Shown piece by piece: positions 16,395-25,626 of a stretch of DNA of 64,000 nucleotides (the stretch's first letter is position 1; the number at the start of each line of letters is the position of its first letter). The notes below the pieces were generated by a model. The model was not told where the DNA came from. It did no database searches and worked only from the letters and a program-made list of their open reading frames with translations. A program made the translations under genes and the position numbers. Source of the stretch: Deltaproteobacteria bacterium (lineage in GTDB: Bacteria > Desulfobacterota > DSM-4660 > Desulfatiglandales > HGW-15); assembly GCA_019310485.1 (NCBI GenBank), contig JAFDEF010000001.1:77289-141288 (forward strand). Direction: 5' to 3'.

Positions 16395-17576
16395 ATGGCG
16401 AGTATCAAAGTATTAACAGGACTTGAGGTTTTCAAACACGAATACTGGCCTAAACTGAAAGGCTACAATCTTGGTTTGCTTTCCAACCAGGCGTCAGTTG
16501 ACTTCCGGCTTCAACCTGCAAAGAAGGTTATTTCAGAGCTTCTTCCAGGTCACATCAAGGCTCTCTTTGGCCCACAGCACGGATACGGAGTCCAGGACCA
16601 GGATAACATGGTGGAGACTCAGCATTCCTTTGATAAGGAACTGGGTGCACCGATCTTCAGCCTCTATTCAGAGGTCCGAAAACCAACTCCTGAAATGCTG
16701 GAACCTGTTGATATCCTTATTATTGACCTCCAGGATGTTGGTACAAGGGTTTACACTTTTGCTTCCACTGTACTTGCCTGCCTTAAAGCGGCAAGGCAAC
16801 TTGGCAAAAAAGTGATTATCCTTGATCGACCAAATCCACTTGGCGGAGAAACAGTTGAGGGAAACCTCTTGGACCCTGCACTCTTCAGCTTTGTGGGAGC
16901 ATACCGCTTTCCCATGCGACACGCTCTTACCATGGGAGAAATAGCTCTTATCTTTAATTGCGAGCTTGATATTGGTGCAGATTTAGACATTGTCACCATG
17001 AAGGGATGGAAACGCAGCATGATATGGCAGGATACAGAGCTAAGATGGATAATGCCCTCCCCTAACATGCCTATTCCTGAAACAGCCCAGGTATACCCGG
17101 GACAGGTTTTGTGGGAAGGAACCAATATTTCTGAAGGAAGGGGAACGTGCCGCCCATTTGAGATATTCGGTTCACCCTTTATGGACACCAAGGGTATTCT
17201 AAAGCGACTTTTCCCTGAGGCAACGGCAGGGTGTATATTGCAAGAAATAATGTTTCGCCCGACATTCAACAAATGGGAGCAGGAAACATGCAGGGGCTTC
17301 ATGATCCATATCACCGACCAACATGTTTACTGTCCTTATTTTACATCAATCGCTTTACTCCAGGCAGTACTTGCAATTCACCCGGAAGAATTCTCCTGGA
17401 AACCTCCGCCTTACGAATACGAATATCAGAAAATGCCAATCGACATGATCTTGGGTGATTCATCTCTCAGGAAAGAAATTGAAACTGGGACCAGCCCCTT
17501 CCGGATCAGAGAAGGTTGGGTCGAGGACCTAAAGCGCTTTCTTGAGTGGCGGGACTCCTACCTCCTTTATAATTAA
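16395..17576 (+). CDS. DUF1343 family protein, NamZ-type exo-beta-N-acetylmuramidase
   Basis: 393 residues covering the whole DUF1343 domain: LGLLSNQASVD, LFGPQHGYG, DLQDVGTRVYTFASTV, ILDRPNPLGG, and MPSPNMPIPETAQVYPG with WEGTNISEGRGT. The founding enzyme NamZ of B. subtilis releases MurNAc from peptidoglycan fragments, so a role in wall recycling is likely. No signal peptide is visible at the chosen ATG, whereas many homologs are exported; this copy may act on imported muropeptides. Divergent from ppiD and convergent with the small genes at 17606. The catalytic residues were not mapped. Confidence 0.88.
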   Translation: MASIKVLTGLEVFKHEYWPKLKGYNLGLLSNQASVDFRLQPAKKVISELLPGHIKALFGPQHGYGVQDQDNMVETQHSFDKELGAPIFSLYSEVRKPTPEMLEPVDILIIDLQDVGTRVYTFASTVLACLKAARQLGKKVIILDRPNPLGGETVEGNLLDPALFSFVGAYRFPMRHALTMGEIALIFNCELDIGADLDIVTMKGWKRSMIWQDTELRWIMPSPNMPIPETAQVYPGQVLWEGTNISEGRGTCRPFEIFGSPFMDTKGILKRLFPEATAGCILQEIMFRPTFNKWEQETCRGFMIHITDQHVYCPYFTSIALLQAVLAIHPEEFSWKPPPYEYEYQKMPIDMILGDSSLRKEIETGTSPFRIREGWVEDLKRFLEWRDSYLLYN

Positions 17577-17605
17577 GCGTCGTATTACAATCGGTTGAGC
17601 TCTTA

Positions 17606-17818
17606 TTAGTCTCCTCCCATTGTCTTCAGGAGTCTTTCTCCTATCCTCACATACTCCGGGCCGAGTTTCTTGCTGATCCACTTCCTGGCACTGGGTGATT
17701 TCATACTCATTGAAAGAAGCTCCTTGAGCAGGCGCCTTTCTTTCTTGTTGATCATGAGCAAGGCGCCGGTGGCGTCAGCCAGACCGAGATTTATTTCATC
17801 ACTGTTGCTGTTATGCAT
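17606..17818 (-). CDS. Hypothetical small protein
   Basis: About 70 residues from ATG 17818 (MHNSNSDEINLG). The ORF-track start at 17857 would overlap the neighbouring HTH gene. A weak AAGGG lies upstream. It is helical and lysine/arginine-rich (NKKERRLLKELL, SARKWISKKLGPEYVRIGERLLKTMGG). No family recognised. It follows the excisionase-like gene by eight bases on the same strand, so the pair probably forms an operon. Confidence 0.5.
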   Translation of the reverse strand: MHNSNSDEINLGLADATGALLMINKKERRLLKELLSMSMKSPSARKWISKKLGPEYVRIGERLLKTMGGD

Positions 17819-17826
17819 GGGAACCC

Positions 17827-18000
17827 TTATTTGTTCTTCTGGCCGCCGCTGATCCATTTATCAATAGCCTCTTTATCAAAACGCCAGACGCGCCCAATTC
17901 TAATGGCCGGAATTTTCCCTTCCGCAGCATATTTACAAATTGTAATTTCATGTAATTTTAAGTACTTGGCTAACTCTTTTGTTGTCATTATCTCTGGCAT
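17827..18000 (-). CDS. Excisionase-family (MerR-like) helix-turn-helix DNA-binding protein
   Basis: 57 residues from ATG 18000, with RBS GAGGAG six bases upstream; the TTG at 18027 is less likely. The sequence MTTKELAKYLKLHE...GKIPAIRIGRVWRFDKEAIDKW is the classic excisionase/helix_turn_helix_17 domain, filling the whole protein. Such proteins act as recombination directionality factors or small transcription regulators. The upstream region (18001-18190) is AT-rich compared with its surroundings. With no integrase nearby, a regulator of the downstream small gene is as likely as a mobile-element remnant. Confidence 0.85.
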   Translation of the reverse strand: MPEIMTTKELAKYLKLHEITICKYAAEGKIPAIRIGRVWRFDKEAIDKWISGGQKNK

Positions 18001-18193
18001 AAGAAACTCCTCAATAGTTTGTCCCAATCCAATTTGCTTTTCTTGATTGTTATTCTAATATTTATAATGCTTAAGGCCTATAAAGTCAATAAAAAACTGT
18101 TAATAGTAAACTAAAATATCTTATCTTTATGTATTTAATTTTTATTACCTTTTTCCAAGCTTTATTCTTGACAATTAAGGATAACTATTAACT

Positions 18194-18817
18194 TTGAGAC
18201 GCAAAAATCTCATAACTCTTCTATTAGCTGCCCTAGTTTGCCTCTCTTTTACCCATTCTGCTCGTTACCATCGAGTAAAGTTTGTATATGATGGCGACAC
18301 CATCCTCATAGATACAGGTGAGAAAGTAAGATACCTTGGGATAGATACACCAGAGATAGGACACGAGGGCAAGAAAAGTCAATTTATGGCGTTTGCTGCC
18401 AGAAACTTTAATCGCCAACTGGTAGGTGATGCGCTTGTCAGGCTTGAGTTTGACAGGGAAAAAAAGGACCACTACGGCCGCACCCTTGCCTATGTATTCT
18501 TAGAAAATGGGGAAATGGTTAATGCCGCCATGATAAGGAAGGGGTATGCCCACGTGCTTCTGAAATGGCCTAACTTCAAGTATCGCTCTTTGCTGTTAGC
18601 GTACCAAAGAGAGGCCATGAGAAAAAGGATCGGGATATGGCGGTATAAAACTAAAAAGCCTGAGCCATACTACATCGGGAGCTCATCATCTTACAGGTTT
18701 CACAGGCCCTCCTGTCCTTTTGCAAAAAAAATTCCTCCTCATCATATTGTAAGATTTTCGACTCGCTATCAGGCCTTCTGGGAAGGATTCAGCCCCTGCA
18801 GGGAGTGCAACCCGTAA
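18194..18817 (+). CDS. Exported thermonuclease (SNase-like) with C-terminal Cys-containing motif
   Basis: 207 residues from TTG 18194; no closer ATG exists and the N terminus gives a good signal sequence (LITLLLAALVCLSFTHS, possible lipoprotein Cys). The SNase domain follows: VYDGDTILI, VRYLGIDTPEIGHEG and DHYGRTLAYVF carry the Arg/Glu/Arg catalytic set of staphylococcal nuclease. The tail (YRFHRPSCPFAKKI ... FSPCRECNP) is the Ada-type zinc-binding-like module often seen at the end of such nucleases. It cleaves DNA or RNA outside the cytoplasm. The upstream DNA is AT-rich. Confidence 0.88.
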   Translation: MRRKNLITLLLAALVCLSFTHSARYHRVKFVYDGDTILIDTGEKVRYLGIDTPEIGHEGKKSQFMAFAARNFNRQLVGDALVRLEFDREKKDHYGRTLAYVFLENGEMVNAAMIRKGYAHVLLKWPNFKYRSLLLAYQREAMRKRIGIWRYKTKKPEPYYIGSSSSYRFHRPSCPFAKKIPPHHIVRFSTRYQAFWEGFSPCRECNP

Positions 18818-19316
18818 AAGCAGATACTCACGCAAATCCAGGGTATAGTTCCGGTATCAATAATGAAACCACTTGGTTTCGGAAATTGCCCGCTTACCAG
18901 CTAGGTATCAGATGTAAGGCGCCCAGGAGCAACGAGTGAAGCGTATAAAGCAATACGGTGCAAAGGAGGAGAGTCGAGGGTTTACCCGCCCCGCCTTTAT
19001 GGAGGGTTTACCCGCCGCCTTTATGGCGGGTTTACCGGCTTCTATGCAGGGCCTGCGCGCACAGGCGGGCAACGCAGCAAATGAAGCCTTGATGGTTGAT
19101 CAGGGACTCGGCTTTATACTTGACTGAAGACCAGAGCTGTTATAATTGACCTCGTGGACTTGGCCTGCGACTTTATTGTGTTCGCAATAGCCCGGGATAA
19201 TATTAAACGGATGCTCGATGACTACTGAGGAGATTGTACTATCCTTCTCTCAGTTGCATGAGGAAACAGCCTCCGGGTTTCTGAATTGAGTTCCCGGCAG
19301 GAGTGTTTCTTATAAG
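18818..19316. other. Gene-free intergenic region with short GC-rich repeats
   Basis: About 500 bases between the nuclease and the ClC gene. The ORF-track protein at 18936 is mostly translated repeat and is not accepted. The only structure seen is the direct repeat at 18977-19036. The last 60 bases contain CAGGAG, which may serve the ClC start. No RNA gene recognised. Confidence 0.7.
18977..19036 (+). repeat. Tandem GC-rich direct repeat, 2.4 units
   Basis: Unit AGGGTTTACCCGCC(CC)GCCTTTATGG occurs at 18977-19002 and 19003-19026, followed by a partial unit to 19036. Each can fold through CCCGCC/GGCGGG. The same core (CCCGCCGTCTTTGTGGCGGG) recurs at 61510-61529, so this belongs to a dispersed palindromic family in this genome. 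Confidence 0.8.
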
Positions 19317-21590
19317 GTGACTCCCTTGAAACTAACGCAATTGAGTAATTTGCGCCACTTCGGGCTCAAAACAGAACAATTAAGCACGGCAGGAAAACAT
19401 CTTTTCTATTTCTTGCTTATTGGTGTCATTGCCGGACTGGGCTCAATTGTTTTCCACTACCTTTGCCAGCTTGGTCTCTATTTTTTCATGGGCCAAATGG
19501 CAGGATACAACCCTCCTGCGCCCGGTGGTGAAGCTCCCCTTTTCCACGCCGCTGGTGTACCTTTCAGACGCTGGATGCTGTTCTTGCTGCCTGCAATAGG
19601 AGGCATTATAAGCGGGTGGCTTGTGTACACATTCGCTCCTGAAGCTGAAGGCCATGGAACCGATGCTGCTATTGATGCATATCATAACAAAGGCGGCTTT
19701 GTACGAGGCCGGGTTCCTATCATTAAAACCATTGCCTCTGCAATAACGCTTTCCTCAGGGGGCTCAGGAGGTCGTGAGGGACCCATTGCCCAAATTGGGG
19801 CTGGGTTCGGCTCTTTCATGGCCACCAGGCTAAAGCTTTCCGACAGGGAGCGGCGCGTTATGCTGGCCGCAGGAGTGGGCGCCGGTATTGGCAGCATATT
19901 CAGGGCCCCGCTTGCAGGAGCTCTTTTTGCGGCTGAGGTGCTTTACAGAGAGCCCGAATTTGAATCAGAGGTGTTAATCCCGGCCGGAATTTCTTCTGTT
20001 GTGGCCTATTGTGTTTTCTGCCTTGTATTTGGCTGGGGTTCGCTCTTTGAAACGCAGGACTTCGTTTTTCAAAATCCTGCCGAACTCATTCCATACACAG
20101 TCCTTGCTTTTGTTGTTGTGGGAGGGAGTATTCTTTATGTCAAAAGCTTTTACGGAGTGCAAGACTTCGCACACCGCCTAGCAATTCCCAATCATTTTAA
20201 GCCCGCCATAGGGGGACTCTGTACGGGCGCCATCGGTCTCTTTCTCCCACAGACCCTTTCCTTTGGATATGGCTTTGCCCAGCTTGCACTGGACAATAAG
20301 CTACCCACAATGTTTCTTGTTGGTCTGGCATTTGGCAAGATATTTACAACGTCTTTTTCTATAGGCTCCGGGGGCAGCGGAGGCGTTTTTGGTCCCTCTG
20401 TTGTGATCGGCGGGGCATTCGGGGGGATTGTCGGTCGGATTTTCCACCACCTTGCGCCTGGCATTGTCACTCAACCCGGCGCTTTTGTGGTAGTGGGCAT
20501 GGCCGGCTTTTTTGCTGCAGCATCAAATGCACCGATTGCGACAATCATGTTTGTAAGTGAAATGACCAACTCTTATCATCTTCTTCTCCCCAGCCTTCTT
20601 GTGTGCTCACTCGCCTTCCTGGCATCCAGGAGATGGACCATATATGTCAAACAGGTCCCTTCAAAGATAGACTCAAATGCGCACCGAGGGGACTTTTTTG
20701 TGGATGTGCTTGGAGCTATAAGGGTGAGGGAGCTTCTGCCTCTTATAAGAAAAGCTACCACGATTCCGGAGGATATGACTTTCAGCTCTTTCAAGAAGCT
20801 TTTCAGCTCCACTGAAGAGCAGTACTTCCCGGTGGTAGATAGAGATAACAAGCTCACCGGCATCTTTTCTATAAACGATATTAGAAACGTTCTCTTTGAT
20901 GAAGCAATTGAAGACCTGGTTGTAATGAAAGATATTGCAAAGCGCGACATCATTGTCACTACTCCGTCGGAAGACCTGAATGAGGTGCTGCGGAAGTTTA
21001 CCATACGAAATATTCAGAGACTGCCTGTGGTTAAAGACGAAGATCAAAGAGCATTGCTCGGTATGCTGGATCGTCGGGAAGTCATTCAATACTACAACCA
21101 GAGGGTAAACGAACTGAAGTCTCGCCAGCAAAGGGCTGTTGTTGAATCTGACCGTGAAGTCAACCTGCTCAAGAACGTGTCTGTAAGGGAAGCCATGAAC
21201 CGGAAAATCAAAACCATACCTTCTGACATGCCCTTCAGGGACGTGCGAAACCTTTTTGCGGTGAGTAAATTCAGAAGCTTTCCTGTTGTCGAGAGCAAAG
21301 GCAACCGTCTCGTAGGTATGCTTTCCTTCTCAGATTTTGCAAAATTTCCCACGGGAAAACCCAGGGAAAACCGCACAGCAAAGGATCTTGCAACCCTGGA
21401 TGTAGTCACTGTGTCAGAGGACGATAGCTTGTTCGTGGCTCTTGGCAGAATCAATCAGGGGGACTATGCCATTCTTCCCGTGGTGAGCAAAGACGATCCC
21501 CGCGAGCTTGTGGGAGTGATAAGCAGAAGGGACATAGCCAGGGCCTATGATAACATTATCATCAGAAGAGGCACTGTGGAAGGAACATAG
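19317..21590 (+). CDS. ClC-family chloride channel/transporter with four CBS motifs
   Basis: 757 residues from GTG 19317. The membrane domain (about 1-440) shows the ClC filter motifs: GSGGREGPIAQIGAG with the gating Glu, and GSGGSGGVFGPSVVIGG. The cytoplasmic part (about 460-750) has four CBS motifs in two pairs, e.g. YFPVVDRDNKLTGIFSINDI and FPVVESKGNRLVGMLSFSDF. Paired CBS domains bind nucleotides and gate activity. It moves Cl- (or another anion), possibly with H+ exchange. It converges on the ybgF end of the tol cluster with a 7-bp gap. Four CBS motifs are more than the two most bacterial ClC proteins carry. Confidence 0.92.
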   Translation: MTPLKLTQLSNLRHFGLKTEQLSTAGKHLFYFLLIGVIAGLGSIVFHYLCQLGLYFFMGQMAGYNPPAPGGEAPLFHAAGVPFRRWMLFLLPAIGGIISGWLVYTFAPEAEGHGTDAAIDAYHNKGGFVRGRVPIIKTIASAITLSSGGSGGREGPIAQIGAGFGSFMATRLKLSDRERRVMLAAGVGAGIGSIFRAPLAGALFAAEVLYREPEFESEVLIPAGISSVVAYCVFCLVFGWGSLFETQDFVFQNPAELIPYTVLAFVVVGGSILYVKSFYGVQDFAHRLAIPNHFKPAIGGLCTGAIGLFLPQTLSFGYGFAQLALDNKLPTMFLVGLAFGKIFTTSFSIGSGGSGGVFGPSVVIGGAFGGIVGRIFHHLAPGIVTQPGAFVVVGMAGFFAAASNAPIATIMFVSEMTNSYHLLLPSLLVCSLAFLASRRWTIYVKQVPSKIDSNAHRGDFFVDVLGAIRVRELLPLIRKATTIPEDMTFSSFKKLFSSTEEQYFPVVDRDNKLTGIFSINDIRNVLFDEAIEDLVVMKDIAKRDIIVTTPSEDLNEVLRKFTIRNIQRLPVVKDEDQRALLGMLDRREVIQYYNQRVNELKSRQQRAVVESDREVNLLKNVSVREAMNRKIKTIPSDMPFRDVRNLFAVSKFRSFPVVESKGNRLVGMLSFSDFAKFPTGKPRENRTAKDLATLDVVTVSEDDSLFVALGRINQGDYAILPVVSKDDPRELVGVISRRDIARAYDNIIIRRGTVEGT

Positions 21591-21597
21591 TTCTTGG

Positions 21598-22509
21598 CTA
21601 TTTAAGGGTGGATAGTCTTCTCTGGGCGATCTTTGCCTCGTTGGAATTGGGGTACTTTTTGATAATCTTTCTCAGAAGGAGCTTTGAGCTGATCTTATCG
21701 TTGATTTTCAAAAAGGCTTCAGCCTGTCTCAACAAAGCGTTGGGTACCTTGTTGCCATTCGGGTATTTCTTTATTACCTCCTGATATGCCAGGATAGCTT
21801 TCTCGTAATTCTTCATCGCCATGTAACTCTCGCCGATCCAGAACTGGGCATTATCTGCAAGATCCGAGTTAGGGTAGCGCTCGAGGAATGTCTTGAAACC
21901 GTTCATCGCGTCCTCAAAACGGCCCTCCTGAAAAAAGGCAAGAGACTTATTATAAAGTATCTCTTCTTCAGATTTTTTCTCCTTTGCAGGGGGAACTTGA
22001 GCCTGCCCCTCTGATGGGAGCTTAACAGGCCCTCTAACGACGCTGCCCTCTCCGGGTTTGGCAAGGGTTTCAAGCCCCAAATAATCCTGCTGCTGTTTCA
22101 CGATTGTTTCAAGCTTTGCCACTTTCTTTGTTAGTTCCCTCACTGATGCCCTCATCGCATCCTGCTCGCTCAGGTCTCTCTCAACAGCCCCTTTGATAAC
22201 ATGTTCATTATTCTCAACCCTTCCTGAAAGTGCCCTAACCTCATCCTGTAGCCTGTCTATATCAACCCTGAGCTGGGCCTGGTTGGAGCGGATCCCGCTC
22301 AGCCTGGCATCGAGATCACGCTCCAACTTTGTATCAATTTCCTTCTCAAGTTTGTCGACTCTCTTGTTGAGAGACAGGATCCGGTCGTTAATGTAAGTGA
22401 ACTGTTCATCATAGACGCACGAAGACAGCGCTATAACGAAGAAAATGATGATCGATAGGCATAGGTACCATAAGCTTTTGTTGTCAAGCTTCCGTTGGCT
22501 CATCTTCAT
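21598..22509 (-). CDS. ybgF: Tol-Pal system protein YbgF/CpoB with TPR repeats, lipoprotein
   Basis: 303 residues. N-terminal membrane segment ending in a lipobox-like FVIALSSC, then a long heptad coiled coil (about 45-150), a Pro/Lys linker, and three TPR-like repeats from about residue 185 (EILYNKSLAFFQEGRFEDAMNGF). CpoB coordinates peptidoglycan synthesis with outer-membrane constriction through Tol-Pal. Most Gram-negative CpoB proteins are soluble periplasmic; this one looks lipid-anchored. An alternative start is the second Met (22503), better spaced from AAAGG. Last gene of the tol cluster. Confidence 0.88.
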   Translation of the reverse strand: MKMSQRKLDNKSLWYLCLSIIIFFVIALSSCVYDEQFTYINDRILSLNKRVDKLEKEIDTKLERDLDARLSGIRSNQAQLRVDIDRLQDEVRALSGRVENNEHVIKGAVERDLSEQDAMRASVRELTKKVAKLETIVKQQQDYLGLETLAKPGEGSVVRGPVKLPSEGQAQVPPAKEKKSEEEILYNKSLAFFQEGRFEDAMNGFKTFLERYPNSDLADNAQFWIGESYMAMKNYEKAILAYQEVIKKYPNGNKVPNALLRQAEAFLKINDKISSKLLLRKIIKKYPNSNEAKIAQRRLSTLK

Positions 22510-22650
22510 AGACCTTTATTATTGAAGCTTGTAGAGGACCAGGGCTCATCCAGGTCTCTGTGCCGTCCGCTCTGAACGGTTTTTTTGTAAAAGCGCACCC
22601 AAACCTCAAGTTGCAGCAGCGCTTTCCTGGCTCAGCCCATATTTGTACCG

Positions 22651-23262
22651 CTACTTGTAAAGCTTAAATTCGTCACGCCTGTTCTTGGCCCAGGCTTCTT
22701 CATTGTGGCGTGGGTCAGCAGGCCTTTCTTCTCCATAGCTTATAGTGGTCATTCTATCAGCCGAGATACCCAAAGCGTTAAGATATTTAAAAGCCGCATT
22801 TGCCCTTCTTTCTCCAAGCGCCAGGTTGTATTCATTTGTTCCTCTCTCGTCACAATTACCCTCTATCCTGACCTTGTATTCGGGGTGCGCCCGCAGCCAT
22901 GCCGCCTTTTTTTCAAGAACTGCCTGCGCTTCAGGCTTGAGTTCCGACTTGTCGAAATCAAAGTAAATATTTGTTGATTCAAACGCCCTTATTTCAGCTC
23001 TCAGCTTCTGGGCCCTTTCAAGCTCACGTAACCTGGCCTGACGTTCTTCTTCAAGCTTTTTCGCTGCTTCCCTTTTCTCTACCTTTGGGGGAGCTGCTTT
23101 TTCAGGCTTTGCTGTCGGTGCCGGAGTTACTGCAGGAGCGGGCTTGGCCCCCTCCTCCACCTTCACCTGCTTCTTGGCGCACGAAGTTACCATAAGTAGC
23201 GATGCGCAAGCAAAGCTCACTGCCACCAAGACAATCATCATTCTCTTCATCATCCTCATCAT
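22651..23262 (-). CDS. pal: Peptidoglycan-associated lipoprotein Pal
   Basis: 203 residues. Signal peptide with lipobox LLMVTSC, a Pro/Ala/Lys linker, a charged helix, then the OmpA-like domain (about 95-203) with IYFDFDKSEL, EGNCDERGTNEYNLALGERRA and the Asp/Arg residues that bind diaminopimelate in peptidoglycan. Anchors the outer membrane to the wall and is recycled by TolQRA/TolB. The N terminus has several Met codons; AGGAGG upstream best serves the second to fourth Met. Placed between tolB and ybgF as in the standard cluster. Confidence 0.95.
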   Translation of the reverse strand: MMRMMKRMMIVLVAVSFACASLLMVTSCAKKQVKVEEGAKPAPAVTPAPTAKPEKAAPPKVEKREAAKKLEEERQARLRELERAQKLRAEIRAFESTNIYFDFDKSELKPEAQAVLEKKAAWLRAHPEYKVRIEGNCDERGTNEYNLALGERRANAAFKYLNALGISADRMTTISYGEERPADPRHNEEAWAKNRRDEFKLYK

Positions 23263-23451
23263 ACCTCCTGACTTTCAAAATTTTCTCTGTTTGAAACCCT
23301 GAAATATCCAGCCTTATTATCAGAAATCGCAAATTGTGTATATTTACCACCTTCCTCTTATTATTTCAAGAATTTATTGAGAGGACTCAAAAGAGTCTTA
23401 TACCACGAAAACATTCATTCCTCTCAAGAATTTTTCTCTGCCCAGGGTTTT

Positions 23452-24792
23452 TCAGGGCGACCATGAAGGGGATGTCTGCTCTCCCTTGAAAGACGTTATC
23501 TTGGTCTGGTTTTGCCCGTTAGCATTCATGATATAAATATGGTACGCGCCGTCCCTGTTTGAACTGAAAGCAATATACCTGCCATTGGCCGACCAACAAG
23601 GGTCCTCATTGTTTTGCTGATTCTCGGTCAGCTTTCTCAAATTGCTTCCATCAGGACTGACAGTGTAAATATTTCTATCTCCCTCTTCGCCCCCGGCATA
23701 GACTATTCGGTTGAGGCTGGACCAAGCGGGCGAAGTGTTATAGTTTCCTTCGAATGTGAGCCTCTTTTCAGTGCCCTTTTTAAGATCACGCACATAAATC
23801 TGAGGGGAGCCCGATCTATTAGAAACAAAAGCTATCTTGGTCCCGTCCGGAGAAAAGGCAGGAGAGACATCAATACCCCAGTGATTTGTCAATCTTCTCA
23901 GAATATTTCCCTCCAGGTCAATAGAATAAATATCAGGATTATCTCCCTCGCTCAAGGTGAGGGCGGCACTCTTTCCGTCTGGAGCCCAGCAAGCACCAAT
24001 ATTAAGTCCTTTCCTTGCAGAGACTGTTTTCACCCTGCCTGAAACCATATCCTTCAGGTAGAGAACGGGACCTTTTCCTCCCCTGTAAGAATTGTAGAAC
24101 AGTTTATCGCCTTTCGGAGACCATCTCGGCAAGAGGGCGATATTCCGATCAAAAGTTATCCGCTTTAAATTGTAGCCGTCATAGTCGCACACGTAGATCT
24201 CTTTGTGACCCGTGGCTGTTCCCACAAAGGCGAGTTTTGTCAGGAATATGCCCTGGTTGCCGGTCAAACGTTTGATGATCGCATTCCCGACCCGGTGCAT
24301 GAGTGTGCGGTATTGCTTGGCTTTTCCTAGAAACCTTTTTCCAAGTATCTGCCGGCCCCAGAAAACGTCAAAGAGCCTGACCTCAAGCTCCACGCTCTCG
24401 CCTATGCACGTATACCCGGCTTTTAGGAGCAGGTCGGCCCCTATCACGCTCCAGTCCTTAAAATGAATCTCTTCCTGGGTCAGTGCGTCTTTGTCTTCAG
24501 CCAAAAAAGCGCTTTTATCCATCGAGCTGAAATACCCGCTCATCTCAAGGTCATTGGCCACAACCCCTGCGAGCTCAGATGCAAGCTCCGGGTTCTCACC
24601 CTCCCTTGAGAGATTACGAAAATCAGGAATAGCTATCTTGATTTTTTGAATGGACGGGGCATTAATATCAATAAAGATCCTTGCAGAAGCATCGCCCTGC
24701 CAGAACAGAACAATGGTAAGCAAAAGCCCGATGAGGAATGTACCATTATGAACTTTCAAGATCCTTGAGGTCGAACTTGATTTGAATTTCAT
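23452..24792 (-). CDS. tolB: TolB periplasmic beta-propeller protein
   Basis: About 446 residues. The start is put at ATG 24792 with GGAAAAG upstream, because the ORF-track start (24846) overlaps tolA by 101 bases; the chosen start still overlaps by 47. Signal segment LIGLLLTIVLFWQG, N-terminal alpha/beta domain (IKIAIPDFRNLS), then the six-bladed propeller with repeated PD40 motifs (ALLPRWSPKGDKL, VSPAFSPDGTKIAFVSNRSG, DPCWSANGRYIAFSSN). Binds Pal and signals to TolA during cell constriction. Confidence 0.93.
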   Translation of the reverse strand: MKFKSSSTSRILKVHNGTFLIGLLLTIVLFWQGDASARIFIDINAPSIQKIKIAIPDFRNLSREGENPELASELAGVVANDLEMSGYFSSMDKSAFLAEDKDALTQEEIHFKDWSVIGADLLLKAGYTCIGESVELEVRLFDVFWGRQILGKRFLGKAKQYRTLMHRVGNAIIKRLTGNQGIFLTKLAFVGTATGHKEIYVCDYDGYNLKRITFDRNIALLPRWSPKGDKLFYNSYRGGKGPVLYLKDMVSGRVKTVSARKGLNIGACWAPDGKSAALTLSEGDNPDIYSIDLEGNILRRLTNHWGIDVSPAFSPDGTKIAFVSNRSGSPQIYVRDLKKGTEKRLTFEGNYNTSPAWSSLNRIVYAGGEEGDRNIYTVSPDGSNLRKLTENQQNNEDPCWSANGRYIAFSSNRDGAYHIYIMNANGQNQTKITSFKGEQTSPSWSP

Positions 24793-25564
24793 CGATTTCT
24801 TTTCCATAACCTTCCGGGAAAGGGGGTAAAGGGTTAGAACGCTCAATTGCCTTCAAGACAGATTGATCGAAAATAGCGCTTGAAGAATGCTTCTCAAATT
24901 CAGTCCTTATGATCGTACCATCTCTTTTGACCGTCACCAGCACCACTGCTTCGGGTTCCTTTGCAGTGTCAATGGCAACCGGATATGCCCAGTGGCTTTT
25001 GATCCAGGTTTCAACCTCCATCTGGTAGATCTGCATCGCTGCGCTACCAACTGGAAGACCACGCCGCCGCGCAGCGGGCCCAGGCTTTTCACCAACCTTA
25101 CTCTCAAGCCTGGAGATCGCTTTGGTTACGTGCTCTTCCTTTTTTACCTCTGTTCTGATTTTTGAGATCGCCTTATCAATCAGCCTCGAGGGAGAGACCT
25201 CCGGCTTCTTCGTCTTGGATACCGGCTTGTCTATGGTTCTTTTTGCAATAATCAGGGGCTTTTCTTTTTTTCTTGCGCTGGGAATTCTCCTTGCCTTCAC
25301 TACCTTTTTTGCGCGGGAAGAACCTTTCTTAACCCTTACATCAGCTCCCTTCTTGGCTTTCGGAGCGCCTGCTCGCGCAGGAAGTTCCACTAAGTCCACT
25401 TCGTACACAACCCCTTCAGAAAACCTAGGGGTGGGAAGCGATTCAGGAACAAAGAGCAGGGTGCAAAAAACAGCCAGGTGAAAAAGAATCGACACCACCA
25501 CCATGGGCCGCCATCTAATATCGTTAGGTCCTCTGGAGCTTTCTTTATTTGTTGGAACTGCCAT
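24746..25564 (-). CDS. tolA: TolA/TonB-type energy-transducing protein
   Basis: About 272 residues from ATG 25564. One N-terminal membrane span (VVVSILFHLAVFCTLLFV), a long Lys/Arg/Pro-rich periplasmic spacer (about 60-170), and a TonB-type C-terminal domain (VETWIKSHWAYP ... VLVTVKRDGTIIRTEFEKHS). It transmits proton-motive force from TolQR to TolB/Pal. It lies between tolR and tolB. The name TolA rests on position; the C-terminal fold reads as TonB_C, which is usual in this phylum. The 3' end overlaps the tolB start region. Confidence 0.88.
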   Translation of the reverse strand: MAVPTNKESSRGPNDIRWRPMVVVSILFHLAVFCTLLFVPESLPTPRFSEGVVYEVDLVELPARAGAPKAKKGADVRVKKGSSRAKKVVKARRIPSARKKEKPLIIAKRTIDKPVSKTKKPEVSPSRLIDKAISKIRTEVKKEEHVTKAISRLESKVGEKPGPAARRRGLPVGSAAMQIYQMEVETWIKSHWAYPVAIDTAKEPEAVVLVTVKRDGTIIRTEFEKHSSSAIFDQSVLKAIERSNPLPPFPEGYGKEIDEIQIKFDLKDLESS

Positions 25565-25626
25565 AATTATCAAAAAGCAATAGATTCTTGAGACAGGCTA
25601 TAGCAGGACTGAGCCCATCTTGTTTG

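Noticed and set aside
17827-18000. Prophage or integrative element
   Set aside because: Only an excisionase-like protein is present; no integrase, structural genes or attachment-site repeats were seen. XerC at 56940 is in a housekeeping context.
18936-19127. 63-residue ORF with AFMEGLPA/AFMAGLPA repeats
   Set aside because: The repeats are translations of the GC-rich DNA repeat at 18977-19036; no homology or conserved start supports a protein.
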